A stretch of DNA of 64,000 bases from Opitutia bacterium Tous-C4FEB (GTDB lineage Bacteria; Verrucomicrobiota; Verrucomicrobiia; Opitutales; Opitutaceae): positions 58,018-122,017 of the forward strand of contig NEVA01000012.1 in the NCBI GenBank assembly GCA_002304445.1, read 5' to 3'. This document shows, piece after piece, positions 8,913 to 16,919 of this stretch. A program made the position numbers and the translations under genes. The notes beneath the pieces are model-generated. The model searched no databases, was not told where the DNA came from, and was given only the letters and a program-made list of their open reading frames with translations. Position 1 is the first letter of the stretch. Each line of letters opens with the position of its first letter.

Positions 8913-8930
8913 GCGGCTGGAGTCAGCCGC
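8913..8930. repeat. Palindrome between ATPase and permease genes
   Basis: GCGGCTG-GAGT-CAGCCGC lies just past the ATPase stop codon. It is a third palindrome type within the same operon, and could be a REP-like element or an mRNA-stabilising hairpin. Confidence 0.5.
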
Positions 8931-8940
8931 GCTTCTGCGG

Positions 8941-9654
8941 TCAGGTGGTGAGGGTGCGGAAGATCTCGTCGAGGCGGGCGCCGGGTTGGCGGGCGCGAAG
9001 GGCGGACGGAGTTTCATCGGCGACGATGCGCCCGCTCGCGATGATGATCACCCGAGTGCAGATGGCCTCCACTTCTTCGAGAATGTGCGTGGATAGAATC
9101 ACGGCTTTTTCGGCGGCCATGCTCCGAATGAGGGTGCGGACTTCGTTCTTCTGGTTGGGATCGAGGCCGTCGGTGGGTTCGTCGAGGACGAGGGCGGGTG
9201 GGTTGTGAATCAGGGCTTGGGCGAAGCCGACGCGCTGTTTGTAGCCCTTGGAAAGCGTTTCGATCGTCTGTGTGCGGACGGAGGTGAGATGGGTGAGCCT
9301 GAGGACGTGCTCGACGCGGGCGCGTTTCTCGCCGGTGGCGCGGAAGCCGCGAATTTCGGCGATGAAGCGCAGGAATTCCTCGACGGTCATTTCAGGGTAG
9401 GCGGGAGCGCTTTCGGGCAGGTAGCCGAGCTGGCGTTTAACGCCCACGGGGTCGACGGCGACGTCGATCCCGCCCACGATGGCGGTGCCGGCATCGGGCC
9501 GGATGAAGCCGGTGATCATCTTCATCGTAGTCGACTTGCCGGCACCGTTGGGGCCGAGGAAGCCGAGGATTTCGCCGCGTTTTACGGTGAAGGTGATGCC
9601 GTCCACGGCGCGTTTGTTGCCGTAGGTTTTGACGAGGCCTTTGACTTCGATCAT
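8941..9654 (-). CDS. ABC transporter ATPase (GldA-like)
   Basis: A 237-residue nucleotide-binding subunit. Walker A is GPNGAGKST (about residues 36-44), the signature is LSKGYKQRVG, and Walker B with its catalytic glutamate is ALVLDEPTDG; the H-loop histidine is in LSTHIL. It is slightly short at the C-terminus compared with GldA (about 300 residues) but has the complete ATPase core. First gene of the operon that continues with the permease, GldG-like and DUF4340 proteins. Substrate unknown. Confidence 0.92.
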   Translation of the reverse strand: MIEVKGLVKTYGNKRAVDGITFTVKRGEILGFLGPNGAGKSTTMKMITGFIRPDAGTAIVGGIDVAVDPVGVKRQLGYLPESAPAYPEMTVEEFLRFIAEIRGFRATGEKRARVEHVLRLTHLTSVRTQTIETLSKGYKQRVGFAQALIHNPPALVLDEPTDGLDPNQKNEVRTLIRSMAAEKAVILSTHILEEVEAICTRVIIIASGRIVADETPSALRARQPGARLDEIFRTLTT

Positions 9655-9726
9655 GGGGAAAAATTGGTCAGTCGACAGTGCGGGGGCGGGAAAGAAAGGG
9701 ATGCAAAAAAAAGTTCGGGGCAGGAT

Positions 9727-10935
9727 TCAAGCCGATTTTTCCCGATTGGGTTTCGGTAGAAAAAAAGCCAAAAATCCGAGCAGAGGGAGAAAAGCGCAGA
9801 CCTTGAAGACATAGTCGAGCCCCTGATGGTCGGCGAGGATTCCTAGGGCGGCGGAACCGAGCCCGCCCATGCCAAAAGCAAACCCGAAGAAGATGCCGGA
9901 AACGAGACCGACACGGTGTGGCATCAGTTCTTGGGCATAGACGAGGATCGCGGAGAACGCCGAGGCGAGGACGACGCCGATCATGACCGTAAGCGCGGCG
10001 GTCCAAAATAAATTGGCGTAAGGTAAAATCAAGGTGAACGGCACGACGCCGAGGATCGAAACCCAGATCACGGCTTTGCGGCCAATCCGGTCGCCCACGG
10101 GGCCGCCGATGATCGTGCCCGCGGCGACGGCGCCGAGAAAGACAAAGAGCAGGAGTTGGGACGTTTGAATCGAAACCTGGAATTTCTCAATGAGGTAGAA
10201 CGTGTAATAGCTGCCGAGGCAGGCCATGTAGAAATACTTGGAAAAGATGAGCACGGCGAGGATCGCGATGGCGGCGATGATGCGACGGCGCGGCAGCAGA
10301 GCCGGAAGTGCGGCGCGGTGAGTCGAGGCGCGGGTGAAGGGGAGTTGGGCCCGATACCAGTGGCCGACGCGGGTGAGCAGAATGAATCCGACGATAGGGA
10401 CGGCGGCGAACCAAGCGACCCGGGACTGCGAGTGTTGGGCGACGAAAAGTGCGGCAAGCAGCGGACCGAGGGCGCTGCCGGCGTTGCCGCCGACTTGAAA
10501 AAGAGACTGGGCGAAGCCATGGCGGCCACCGGACGCGAGCCGGGCGACGCGGGAGGCTTCGGGGTGGAAAATGGAGGAGCCGAGACCGACGAGCCCGCCG
10601 GCGATGAGCACGGCCGGGAAGGTGGTGGCAAAGGCGAGCAGCAGCAGACCGACGAGCGACAGGACCATGCCGGCAGCAAGCGAGTAGGGCTGCGGATGGC
10701 GGTCGGTGAACAGACCGACGACCGGCTGGAGCAGCGACGCGGTGAGCTGAAATGCAAGGGTGATGAGGCCGATCTGGGTGAAGGTGAGGTTGAGGGAGTC
10801 CTTGAGGAGCGGGTAGAGCGCAGGGAGCAGCGACTGGACGGTATCGTTGAGCAGATGGCCCACGCTGAGGGCGCAGAGAATCCCGAGGGCGGGAGACGGT
10901 TTGGCCACCGACGAGGCGGCAGACGCGGTGGTCAT
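9727..10935 (-). CDS. MFS transporter, fosmidomycin-resistance (Fsr) type
   Basis: A 402-residue inner-membrane protein with about twelve hydrophobic segments. The N-terminal SVGHLLNDTVQSLLPALYP segment is characteristic of the Fsr family of major facilitator exporters. The loop GPVGDRIGRK is the MFS motif between helices in the second half. E. coli Fsr exports fosmidomycin; other family members move unknown substrates, so resistance is not established here. It sits 50 bases downstream of rlmN, with a REP-like palindrome between them. Confidence 0.88.
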   Translation of the reverse strand: MTTASAASSVAKPSPALGILCALSVGHLLNDTVQSLLPALYPLLKDSLNLTFTQIGLITLAFQLTASLLQPVVGLFTDRHPQPYSLAAGMVLSLVGLLLLAFATTFPAVLIAGGLVGLGSSIFHPEASRVARLASGGRHGFAQSLFQVGGNAGSALGPLLAALFVAQHSQSRVAWFAAVPIVGFILLTRVGHWYRAQLPFTRASTHRAALPALLPRRRIIAAIAILAVLIFSKYFYMACLGSYYTFYLIEKFQVSIQTSQLLLFVFLGAVAAGTIIGGPVGDRIGRKAVIWVSILGVVPFTLILPYANLFWTAALTVMIGVVLASAFSAILVYAQELMPHRVGLVSGIFFGFAFGMGGLGSAALGILADHQGLDYVFKVCAFLPLLGFLAFFLPKPNREKSA

Positions 10936-10963
10936 GCTGAAGGGGCGCTTGGCGGGAGCGTGG

Positions 10964-10989
10964 AGGGCGGGTCGGAGACCCGGCCTTAC
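10964..10989 (-). repeat. REP-like palindrome, family I copy 2
   Basis: Core GGGTCGGAGACCC with flanking GGGC and GGCCTTAC. The TTA at 10986-10988 is the reverse complement of the rlmN TAA stop, so the element again reaches into a stop codon. Confidence 0.7.
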
Positions 10990-12101
10990 GCTTGGGCCAG
11001 CTCGCGAGACTTCTCGGTCTTGAGACGGAGCTGACCGCAGGCGGCGGCGATATCGTGGCCTTTTTCGCGGCGCAACGTCACGGGCACGCGGGCGGCACGG
11101 AGGACATCGGCGAAGCCTTCTTGCACCATAACGCTCGGGCGTTTCCAGGGCAGACCCTCGACGGTGTTATAAGGAATGATGTTTACGTGCGCGTGGAGGT
11201 CGCGGGCGATGTCGCGGAGTTCGCCGGCTTGTTCGACCGAGTCGTTGACGTCCTCGATGAGGATAAACTCGAGGGTGACCATGCGGCCGTGTTTCTCGGA
11301 AAATTCGCGGACGGCGGGGATCAGTTTTTCCAATGGGTAGGCCTTGTTGACCGGCATGATTTTTTCCCGGACCTCATTGGTTGACCCGTGGAGGGAAACG
11401 GCGAGGCGGAATCCGATGGGCTCCTCGGCGAGTTTTAGGATTTTCGGGACCAGACCACTGGTGGAAACGGTGATGCGGCGGGCGCCGAAGCCGAGGCCCC
11501 ACTCGGCGTTGAGGATGGTGAGGGCGCGGATGAGGGCGTCGTAGTTGGCGAGCGGTTCGCCCATGCCCATGACGACGATGTTGTCGAACGACGCCAGCTC
11601 GGGGCGGGCGCGCGGTGTGGTCGCGTCTTCACGGTAGCAAACTTGGAGGAGTTGGGAGACGATCTCGCCGGCGGACATGTCGCGTTTGAGACCGGCGAGG
11701 CCGCTGGCGCAAAAGACACAGCCCATGGCGCAGCCGACTTGGGTGGAGATGCAGATGGTCTTACGGGAAAGCTCTTCGCCGACATCCGACTGCGGGGCGC
11801 GGATGATGACGGACTCGATGAGGGAGCCGTCGCGGAGTTCGAGCAGGAGTTTGTCGGTGACGTCGCCCGATTGCTTGTTGAGCACGAGGGTCGAGGGCGT
11901 GAGATCGAAAGTGGCCTCGAGCTTGGTGCGGAGGGGCTTGGGGAGGTTGGTCATCGCGTCCCAAGTGCGGACGCGTTTTTTATAAACCCAGTCGAGAATC
12001 TGTTTCGCGCGGAAGGTCGGCTCGCCCAGTTCGCGCAAGTGCGCGGTGAGCGAGTCGAGGGTTTCGCCGAAGAGGGCGGGTTTCTCGGGAGTGAATTTCA
12101 T
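10986..12101 (-). CDS. rlmN: Dual-specificity RNA methyltransferase RlmN
   Basis: Radical-SAM enzyme that methylates C2 of A2503 in 23S rRNA, and A37 in some tRNAs. The 371-residue product carries the CxxxCxxC cluster as C124, C128 and C131 (GCAMGCVFC). C355 in AAACGQL matches the cysteine that forms the methyl-protein intermediate. The N-terminal accessory domain (QILDWVYKKRV) is complete. Its minus-strand neighbours (hydrolase, Fsr-type exporter) have unrelated roles, so co-transcription says little about function. Confidence 0.96.
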   Translation of the reverse strand: MKFTPEKPALFGETLDSLTAHLRELGEPTFRAKQILDWVYKKRVRTWDAMTNLPKPLRTKLEATFDLTPSTLVLNKQSGDVTDKLLLELRDGSLIESVIIRAPQSDVGEELSRKTICISTQVGCAMGCVFCASGLAGLKRDMSAGEIVSQLLQVCYREDATTPRARPELASFDNIVVMGMGEPLANYDALIRALTILNAEWGLGFGARRITVSTSGLVPKILKLAEEPIGFRLAVSLHGSTNEVREKIMPVNKAYPLEKLIPAVREFSEKHGRMVTLEFILIEDVNDSVEQAGELRDIARDLHAHVNIIPYNTVEGLPWKRPSVMVQEGFADVLRAARVPVTLRREKGHDIAAACGQLRLKTEKSRELAQA

Positions 12102-12197
12102 GGAGAGGTCGAGCCTAGGGTGCCCCGACGGGTGCGCAAGCTACGTCACGGAGCGCGGGCCGGTGGCGGCGCGAAAGCGAAGGCGGGTGCGCCCGGA

Positions 12198-13244
12198 TCA
12201 GGGCTTGAGGTGGCGCACGAGCCAGGCGCGGGCGGCGACGACGGACTCGGGGTTGGCTTTGTGGCCGGTGTTGGGCTGGATCGTGAGCGTGAAGTTCTCC
12301 TCGGCCCCAGCGGCTTTATAGGCGGCGCGGGCGGCGGCGGCGCAAAGTTCGAGTCCAGGTAACGGCGTACGGTCGTCCGAGTCGCCGTTAATGGCGAGGA
12401 AGGGACGCGGGGCGATGAGTGGGAGCATCGCCGGGCCGTCGAAACGGTCGTAGATCCCTGGGGCGACGCGGTCATAAAAACGGCGCACGAAAGCGGCGTC
12501 GGGCTTGGTTATGCCCGCAGCCTTGGCGGCGGCATCGAAGGCGGCCTGAACGGTGCCGATGCGGGATTGCCACGCGTTGTGGTCGAGGGCCCAGCCAAAG
12601 CTTTGCACGCCAATGAAGGCGACGGTCGCGGCGATGCGTGGATCGGCGGCGGCGGTGAGATAGGCCTCGATGCCGCCTTTCGAAAAGCCGATGAGCGCAA
12701 TGCGGGCGGGGTCGACGTCGTCGCGGGCGACGAGGCAATCGACCAGCCGGGAAATGTCCCACGCGGAGTCGATGAAGAACGGGTGTTCTTGGCCGGTCTG
12801 GAAGGCGCGAAGGATGGCGGCGTTATAGTCGGCGGTGCCTTTGGGCTGCGAAGCGCGGGCACCGTGATAGCGGGCGTCGATGGCGACGGCGATGAAGCCG
12901 TCGGCGGCGAGTTGTTCGAGGAGGGCGAGTTGGGTCTCCTTGTTTCCACCGGTGCCGTGGAGGGCGATGACGACGGGGCGGCGGACGGAGGCGGGGGCGG
13001 AGGAGGTTTGCTTGAGGAGGATTCCGGGGACGCGGTTGGTGGAGTCGGCGGCGAAGGTGAAGTCGAGGCGGGTGAAGCCGGAGGGCGAAGGTGATGAGGA
13101 GATTTCGAACTTGGCGTCGGTTGGCACGCGCGGGCGGTCGATGAGTTTGAGGAACTCGCCCCGGGTATCGGTGGCCATGAGTGACGGAAAGCCGAGCGGG
13201 AGGACGGCGGCGAAAACGAGGGGGAGGAGGCGGCCGGACAACAT
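12198..13244 (-). CDS. Exported alpha/beta hydrolase (dienelactone hydrolase-like)
   Basis: A 348-residue protein with a signal peptide (about residues 1-24, LLPLVFAAVLPLGFPSLMA), so probably periplasmic. The fold shows the oxyanion region ALHGTGGNK, the nucleophile elbow GFSKGG, and a late acidic residue (INGDSDDRTPLPG) and histidine (NTGHKANPES) that fit a Ser-Asp-His triad. It resembles acetyl-xylan-esterase or prolyl-oligopeptidase-like hydrolases of Verrucomicrobiota. The substrate cannot be read from the sequence. It follows leuA on the minus strand with a REP-like element between them. Confidence 0.8.
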   Translation of the reverse strand: MLSGRLLPLVFAAVLPLGFPSLMATDTRGEFLKLIDRPRVPTDAKFEISSSPSPSGFTRLDFTFAADSTNRVPGILLKQTSSAPASVRRPVVIALHGTGGNKETQLALLEQLAADGFIAVAIDARYHGARASQPKGTADYNAAILRAFQTGQEHPFFIDSAWDISRLVDCLVARDDVDPARIALIGFSKGGIEAYLTAAADPRIAATVAFIGVQSFGWALDHNAWQSRIGTVQAAFDAAAKAAGITKPDAAFVRRFYDRVAPGIYDRFDGPAMLPLIAPRPFLAINGDSDDRTPLPGLELCAAAARAAYKAAGAEENFTLTIQPNTGHKANPESVVAARAWLVRHLKP

Positions 13245-13295
13245 GACAGACGGGGTAATGGAGAGGGGCGGCTAGGGACGGCCGCTTTCCCGAAG

Positions 13296-13321
13296 AGGGC
13301 GGGTCGGAGACCCTGCCCTAC
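13296..13321 (-). repeat. REP-like palindrome, family I copy 3
   Basis: Core GGGTCGGAGACCC flanked by GGGC and TGCCCTAC, followed by a T-run. It lies 4 bases beyond the leuA TAA stop, in the same orientation to the gene as the two other copies. It could also act as a terminator-like hairpin. Confidence 0.7.
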
Positions 13322-13324
13322 TTT

Positions 13325-14992
13325 TTATTTGGCGAGGGCGCGGTTGAGGGCACTGACGATGGCTTTGATCGAGGCGAGTTCGATATTGGTGTCGATGCCG
13401 GCGCCGTAAAGGGTGAGGCCGCGCTCGGTCTTGATCTGGATGTAGCTCACGGCGCGCGCCTCGGCGCCGCTGCCGAGGGAGTGTTCGCTGTAGTGGAGCA
13501 CGTCGAACTTGGGCAACTGCGTTGCGGCGAGGGCGCGCACGAAGGCGGCGATGGGTCCGTTGCCGGTGCCCGTGAGGGCGTGGACCACGCCGGAAAACGT
13601 CATCGCGGCTTCGCACATGACGGCGCTATCGCGCTCGGTGGTCTTGAAGTGTTGGAGGACGACGGGCGCGTCGGCCTGCTCGAGGTATTCGCGGCGGAAG
13701 ATGGCGTTGATCTCGTCGGCAGAGAGCTCGGTACCCTTGGCGTCGGCGCGGTCGTTGATGAGCTTGCCGATTTCCTTGTGCATGAGTTTTGGCAATTGGA
13801 AGCCGAAGGCATTCTCGAGCACGTAAGCGACGCCGCCTTTGCCGGACTGGCTGTTGATGCGGATGATGGCTTTGTAGCTGCGACCGAGGTCGGCGGGGTC
13901 GATCGGGATGTAGATTACGTCCCAAGGTGCGCCGGATTTTTGGACGGCCCACGACTTCTTGATGGCGTCTTGGTGCGAGCCGCTAAAGGCGGTGAAAACG
14001 AGCTCGCCGGCGTAGGGCTGGCGGGGAGGAACTTCGAGTTTGGTGCAACGCTCGTAGACGTCGCGGACGTGGTTGATATCGGAGAAATCAAGCCCGGGAT
14101 GGATACCTTGCGTGTAGAAATTCAGGGCGACGGTGACGAGATCGAGGTTGCCGGTGCGCTCGCCGTTGCCGAAGAGCGTGCCCTCGACGCGGTCCGCGCC
14201 GGCGAGCAGGGCGAGTTCGGTGGCGGCGATGCCGGTGCCGCGGTCGTTGTGGGTGTGGAGCGAGATGAACGTGCGGTCGCGGCGGGTGAGGTGCGTGGAC
14301 ATCCACTCGATCTGATCGGCATGGACGTTGGGCGTGGCGTATTCGACGGTGGCGGGGAGGTTGAGAATGATTTTGTTCTCCACCGTCGGTTGCCAGACGT
14401 CGGTCACGGCCTCGCAGATTTCGAGAGCGAAATCGAGTTCGGTGCTGGTGAAGCTCTCGGGTGAATACTCGAAGCGCACGTGCGTCCCGGCGGCGGCGAG
14501 GGTGGCGGTGTGTTGCTTCACCCAAGCGGTGCCGCGGGTGGCGATGGCGACCACGTCGGCTCGGGAAGCGTTGAAGACGTGCTGGCGCTGGGCGGGCGAA
14601 GTGGAGTTGTAGAGGTGAAAGATGATGTGCTTGGCGCCGGCGAGAGCCGCGCAGCTCCGCGCGATGAGGTCTTCGCGGCATTGGCAAAGGACCTGGATGG
14701 CGACGTCGTCGGGGATGCGCTTCTCCTCGATCAGGCGGCGGCAGAAATCGAATTCGATCTGCGAGGCAGAGGGGAAACCGATCTCGATTTCTTTGAAACC
14801 GACTTTCACGAGCAGGTCGAAATACTCTAGTTTCTCATCGACGCTCATGGGTTGGGCGAGGGCTTGATTGCCGTCGCGGAGATCGACGCTGCACCAGATC
14901 GGGGCGTGGGTTAACGTGCGGTTGGGCCACTGGCGGTTGGGCAGGGCGACGGGCGGAAACGGACGGTATTTGGAGACAGGCGCGGATTGCAT
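13325..14992 (-). CDS. leuA: 2-isopropylmalate synthase
   Basis: Condenses acetyl-CoA with 2-ketoisovalerate, the committed step of leucine synthesis. The 555-residue product fits the longer LeuA type. SVDLRDGNQA near the N-terminus is the metal-binding HMGL-like motif; LHTHNDRGTG carries the HxH metal ligands; and GNGERTGNLD is the second HMGL signature. The C-terminal 130 residues form the regulatory domain that binds leucine. The frame is open to 15082, but ATG 14992 (MQSAPVSKYRP) gives the family N-terminus. ilvB, also in branched-chain synthesis, is in the window but not linked. Confidence 0.96.
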   Translation of the reverse strand: MQSAPVSKYRPFPPVALPNRQWPNRTLTHAPIWCSVDLRDGNQALAQPMSVDEKLEYFDLLVKVGFKEIEIGFPSASQIEFDFCRRLIEEKRIPDDVAIQVLCQCREDLIARSCAALAGAKHIIFHLYNSTSPAQRQHVFNASRADVVAIATRGTAWVKQHTATLAAAGTHVRFEYSPESFTSTELDFALEICEAVTDVWQPTVENKIILNLPATVEYATPNVHADQIEWMSTHLTRRDRTFISLHTHNDRGTGIAATELALLAGADRVEGTLFGNGERTGNLDLVTVALNFYTQGIHPGLDFSDINHVRDVYERCTKLEVPPRQPYAGELVFTAFSGSHQDAIKKSWAVQKSGAPWDVIYIPIDPADLGRSYKAIIRINSQSGKGGVAYVLENAFGFQLPKLMHKEIGKLINDRADAKGTELSADEINAIFRREYLEQADAPVVLQHFKTTERDSAVMCEAAMTFSGVVHALTGTGNGPIAAFVRALAATQLPKFDVLHYSEHSLGSGAEARAVSYIQIKTERGLTLYGAGIDTNIELASIKAIVSALNRALAK

Positions 14993-15102
14993 GGCGGAAA
15001 ATGGAGAATGAAAACGGGAGGTTGGAGAGACGTGGTGCGGGAAGCGAGCAGACGAACCGTCAGTCCGCGACACGGCGGACACGGGAAATTTCTATCGGGC
15101 CA

Positions 15103-15144
15103 ACGCGCGATCAACCGACAAGCGGTCAATCAATGATCGCGCGT
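15103..15144. promoter_or_regulatory. 11-base inverted repeat upstream of leuA
   Basis: ACGCGCGATCA (15103-15113) is matched in inverse by TGATCGCGCGT (15134-15144) with 20 bases between. There is no T-run, so a terminator is unlikely. It may be an operator for leuA or for the divergent sigma gene. Confidence 0.45.
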
Positions 15145-15246
15145 GTTCGTAAGTCGAAGGGCCTGGAAGAGGGGAGTCATTGCAACGCACAGACGGCTAC
15201 CCGTGCGGTGGAGCGAGAGTCAAGAAAGGGCTTTGTGCGGTCGAGT

Positions 15247-15272
15247 GTAACCCGGTGGATTCGAGGCCCGTC
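15247..15272 (+). promoter_or_regulatory. Candidate ECF-type promoter of the sigma operon
   Basis: GTAACC (15247-15252), 16 bases, then CGTC (15269-15272), ending 35 bases before the sigma start codon. AAC-containing -35 and CGTC-like -10 elements are typical of promoters read by ECF sigma factors, which often control their own gene. Found by eye. Confidence 0.4.
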
Positions 15273-15307
15273 TTGCATGACGTGCAGGTTTTTAACTCTA
15301 TCCCTCT

Positions 15308-15898
15308 ATGTCTGATGAACCGCCGTTCGACGTGGCCGGCTGCTTGGATCGCGTGCGCCGCCGCGACCAGGCCGCGGCGCGCGAATTGGTCGACCACCTG
15401 TATCCGCTGGTTATCCGTATCGTTCGCTCGCACCTGCCCCGGCGGGTGGCCGAGGAAGACTTGGCGCAGGATATTTTTTTGAAGATGTTCACCCGACTCG
15501 AACAATATCAGGGCGCGGTGCCGTTTCCGCACTGGGTCTCGAGGATCGCGGTCACGACGTGCATCGACCAACTGCGCGCGCAGAAACGCCGTCCGGAATT
15601 TCGTTGGGCGGATCTTTCGGAGAACGAAGCCGAGGTGCTTGATGCGGTGATGACGAACGAGAAGGACGTGGCGGCCAATGACGCGATGGCGTCGCACGAA
15701 TTGGTCCACAAGCTCCTCGATCAGTTGAAGCCCGACGACCGGATGGTGCTCCAGTTGCTCGACATGGAGCAGAAGACCATCGCCGAGATCGGTGAACTCA
15801 CCGGTTGGAACACCTCGCTCATCAAGGTGCGTGCCTTCCGGGCGCGTCGAAAGTTGCGCTCGATGTTTTTGGAATTACAACAAAAGGAACGAACATGA
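15308..15898 (+). CDS. ECF-type RNA polymerase sigma factor
   Basis: A 196-residue sigma-70 family protein. Region 2 lies around residues 25-90 (VAEEDLAQDIFLKMF, then WVSRIAVTTCIDQLRAQKRR). Region 4, near residues 135-190, carries the helix-turn-helix (KTIAEIGELTGWNTSLIKVRAFRARRKL, cited as two adjoining helices). There is no region 1.1 or 3, as expected for group 4. It overlaps the next gene by 4 bases (ATGA), so translation is probably coupled. The next two genes, a small membrane protein and a Spy-like protein, are the likely anti-sigma and sensor. A candidate promoter of ECF type lies just upstream. Confidence 0.93.
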   Translation: MSDEPPFDVAGCLDRVRRRDQAAARELVDHLYPLVIRIVRSHLPRRVAEEDLAQDIFLKMFTRLEQYQGAVPFPHWVSRIAVTTCIDQLRAQKRRPEFRWADLSENEAEVLDAVMTNEKDVAANDAMASHELVHKLLDQLKPDDRMVLQLLDMEQKTIAEIGELTGWNTSLIKVRAFRARRKLRSMFLELQQKERT

Positions 15899-16200
15899 AA
15901 CCGACCGATCACGATCAATCCTGGGCCCGGCTCACGGCCGGCGCCCGGCGTGCCCCGCGCGGGGCAGCTGCCGCCGCGCCCTTTGGCTTTTCGACGCGGG
16001 TGGCGTCGCTGGCGTTCGCCGCCGAGCGGCCGATGCGCTCGCTGCTGGAACGGTTTTCGCTGCGGGCGGTGGGCGTCGCCAGCCTGCTGGCGGTGGCAAG
16101 CGTCGTCGTGAACTATCCTGTGCTCACCGCGCACCCTGCTGACGACGAGTTGATCGCGCTGGAGGACCCGGTGGCGACGCTGCTGGAGGGTGGAGAATAA
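15895..16200 (+). CDS. Small single-pass membrane protein, probable anti-sigma factor
   Basis: A 101-residue protein with a cytoplasmic N-terminal half (SWARLTAGARRAP, then FGFSTRVASLA), one membrane segment at about residues 57-77 and a short acidic outer tail. It lacks the HxxxCxxC motif of zinc anti-sigma domains. The 4-base overlap with the sigma gene and this topology suggest it holds the sigma factor at the membrane, as CnrY does in CnrYXH. This role is inferred from context; the sequence alone is not diagnostic. ATG 15895 is chosen because of the ATGA overlap. Confidence 0.7.
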   Translation: MKPTDHDQSWARLTAGARRAPRGAAAAAPFGFSTRVASLAFAAERPMRSLLERFSLRAVGVASLLAVASVVVNYPVLTAHPADDELIALEDPVATLLEGGE

Positions 16201-16204
16201 GCCG

Positions 16205-16660
16205 ATGAACAAACCTTGGAAAGTGGTTCTCGCCTTCGCCGCCGTCTTTGCGGCGGGCTCAATTTTCGGCGGGTTGTTGATGATGCGCGTCGGCCAGCGG
16301 ATGGTGGAGAAGCGTCGGGCGCAGTTGCCGCCGCTGAATCCTCCGATGGTGTTGAGGCATTTCTCCGAACAACTCGACCTGACGGCGGCGCAGAAAGAGA
16401 AAATCCGGCCGATGGTGGAGAAGGCCGAAGAAGAAATGAGAAAGCGCCGACAAGACGCCCTAAAGGAAACGGGGGCCATGCTCCGCCGTTTGCAGCAGGA
16501 GTTTGCGGCGGAATTGACGCCGGAGCAGCGCAAGAAATTGGACAAATTGCAGGAAAAGCAGCGCGAACGGATGCGCGAAGACCGCCCTGGAATGCAGTTC
16601 CTGCGCGAGCGGATGGGCGGCAAGCGGGAAGGCCCGCCGCCCGAGCCGAAGAAGGACTGA
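16205..16660 (+). CDS. Membrane-anchored Spy/CpxP-like periplasmic protein
   Basis: A 151-residue product with an N-terminal membrane segment (about residues 5-25, VVLAFAAVFAAGSIFGGLLM) and a long, highly charged helical region. Two LTxxQ-like motifs, LDLTAAQKEKI and AELTPEQRKKL, are hallmarks of the Spy/CpxP/ZraP/CnrX fold, which binds metals or unfolded proteins outside the inner membrane. Coiled-coil tendency is strong from residues 60 to 130, and the tail is Pro/Lys-rich. It starts 4 bases after the small membrane protein gene. It is the likely signal-sensing part of the sigma switch. ATG 16205 is preferred to GTG 16190. Confidence 0.75.
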   Translation: MNKPWKVVLAFAAVFAAGSIFGGLLMMRVGQRMVEKRRAQLPPLNPPMVLRHFSEQLDLTAAQKEKIRPMVEKAEEEMRKRRQDALKETGAMLRRLQQEFAAELTPEQRKKLDKLQEKQRERMREDRPGMQFLRERMGGKREGPPPEPKKD

Positions 16661-16727
16661 GGTCCGGACCGGGTTGGGGCGGGAAATTAGAGTTGCGCGG
16701 CGTTTCGACCCCAGCATGGTCCGCCTC

Positions 16728-16832
16728 GGCCAGGTGCCATGCATGGGCAGGCGCGTGAACCCCGCCAGGGCCGGAAGGCAGCAACGGTAACGACGTCCTC
16801 CCAGTGCCGTGGAGTGCCTGGCCACTTTTTTT
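16728..16832 (+). ncRNA. ffs: Signal recognition particle RNA (bacterial small type)
   Basis: The apical signature GCCAGGGCCGGAAGGCAGCA, followed by ACGG, at 16764-16787 matches the conserved SRP RNA domain IV loop that binds Ffh. The outer stem pairs GGCCAGG (16728-16734) with CCTGGCC (16817-16823), giving about 96 bases, the size of short bacterial SRP RNA. A run of seven T follows (16826-16832) and probably ends transcription. It lies upstream of dnaX, a common bacterial arrangement. Confidence 0.92.
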
Positions 16833-16843
16833 CGCGGGCCGAT

Positions 16844-16912
16844 GTAGGAGCTTGCTTGCAAGCGCTCCGGGGGTTGCGCTGGGCCTGCCATCGCCCCCCA
16901 GCTGGCTCCTAC
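16844..16912. repeat. Composite REP/BIME-like element before dnaX
   Basis: GTAGGAGC (16844-16851) and GCTCCTAC (16905-16912) form inverted ends around two smaller palindromic parts (GCTTGCAAGC, and GGGGG facing CCCCC). The element ends 7 bases before the dnaX start codon, so it occupies the whole space between the SRP RNA terminator and dnaX. Confidence 0.6.
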
Positions 16913-16919
16913 TTCCGAG

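Larger units (their letters stand above)
14993..15307. other. Divergent intergenic region between leuA and the ECF sigma gene
   Basis: No convincing gene is seen in these 315 bases. They hold an 11-base inverted repeat (15103-15144) and an ECF-type promoter candidate (15247-15272). No T-box or attenuator-like leader peptide was recognised upstream of leuA. Confidence 0.6.

Noticed and set aside
14993..15307. T-box or leader-peptide attenuator upstream of leuA
   Set aside because: No T-box sequence, no leucine-rich short peptide and no terminator hairpin is visible; only the 11-base inverted repeat.
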